Source of the DNA: an uncultured Lachnospiraceae bacterium
GTDB taxonomy: Bacteria > Bacillota > Clostridia > Lachnospirales > Lachnospiraceae
Direction of reading: 5' to 3'
NCBI GenBank assembly: GCA_902783295.1
Contig: CACZQT010000277.1
Span: 1-14,352 of the forward strand
DNA: 14,352 nt
The position numbers and the translations under genes were made by a program. Shown here piece after piece: positions 14,293 to 14,352 of this stretch (the first letter of the stretch is position 1; each line of letters starts with the position of its first letter). Under the pieces are notes generated by a model. It was not told the DNA's origin. It made no database searches and saw only the letters and a list, made by a program, of their open reading frames with translations.

Positions 14293-14352
14293 GTTTCAGA
14301 AAAATGAATGCCTGAAAATGCGTATTCAAAAATGCACAAAAAAAGAAGATAA
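14293..14352. other. A-rich region after the esterase gene
   Basis: The last 60 bases are A-rich and carry no recognisable gene or clear terminator; the downstream context is cut off. Confidence 0.5.

Overview
The window reads as a chromosomal segment of a moderately GC-rich Bacillota, most likely a gut-type Clostridia (Lachnospiraceae-like). The grounds are strong AGGAGG ribosome binding sites, a VanY-type M15 peptidase with an N-terminal anchor, a YesS-like membrane-bound AraC regulator and a clostridial-style YgiQ radical SAM protein. This placement is inference from gene content, not a database result. All eleven genes called are on the + strand. I see no rRNA, tRNA, CRISPR array, insertion sequence or phage gene.

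Left part (1-5614), housekeeping and mixed genes: a YgiQ-family radical SAM protein (93-2066), an M24B aminopeptidase P-like protein (2207-3451), a small COG2426/Sm_multidrug_ex membrane protein (3466-3975), a flavin reductase-like FMN protein (4066-4671) and a membrane-anchored M15 D,D-carboxypeptidase (4772-5614). A canonical terminator at 5706-5737 closes this part. Long GGGACAG...CTGTCCC inverted repeats sit just before three of these genes, and a fourth lies further right before the second AraC gene. Two of the four (2126-2174 and 3984-4032) are 40/49 identical without gaps, so they belong to a dispersed palindromic (REP/MITE-like) family.

Right part (5823-14292), an apparent uptake and catabolism locus: a sigma-A-like promoter drives a short AraC regulator (5908-6672). 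It is followed by a large AraC regulator with two membrane segments and an extracytoplasmic sensor region (6837-9260). The 339-base gap after it carries an irregular cluster of four direct ATGAACAATTNTCCGG-type repeats plus one inverted partial copy, a good candidate operator array. A TRAP transporter follows in the order small permease (9600-10079), large permease (10080-11375), substrate-binding protein (11519-12598), then a GATC-loop terminator. A cytoplasmic type-B carboxylesterase (12802-14292) ends the window.

The simplest model is that the membrane AraC protein senses an external ligand, one or both AraC proteins bind the repeat array and switch on the TRAP operon, the transporter imports an organic acid, and the esterase may cleave an imported ester. 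The regulator-transporter link is inferred from position and the repeats. The esterase link is inferred from position only. The substrate cannot be read from the sequence.
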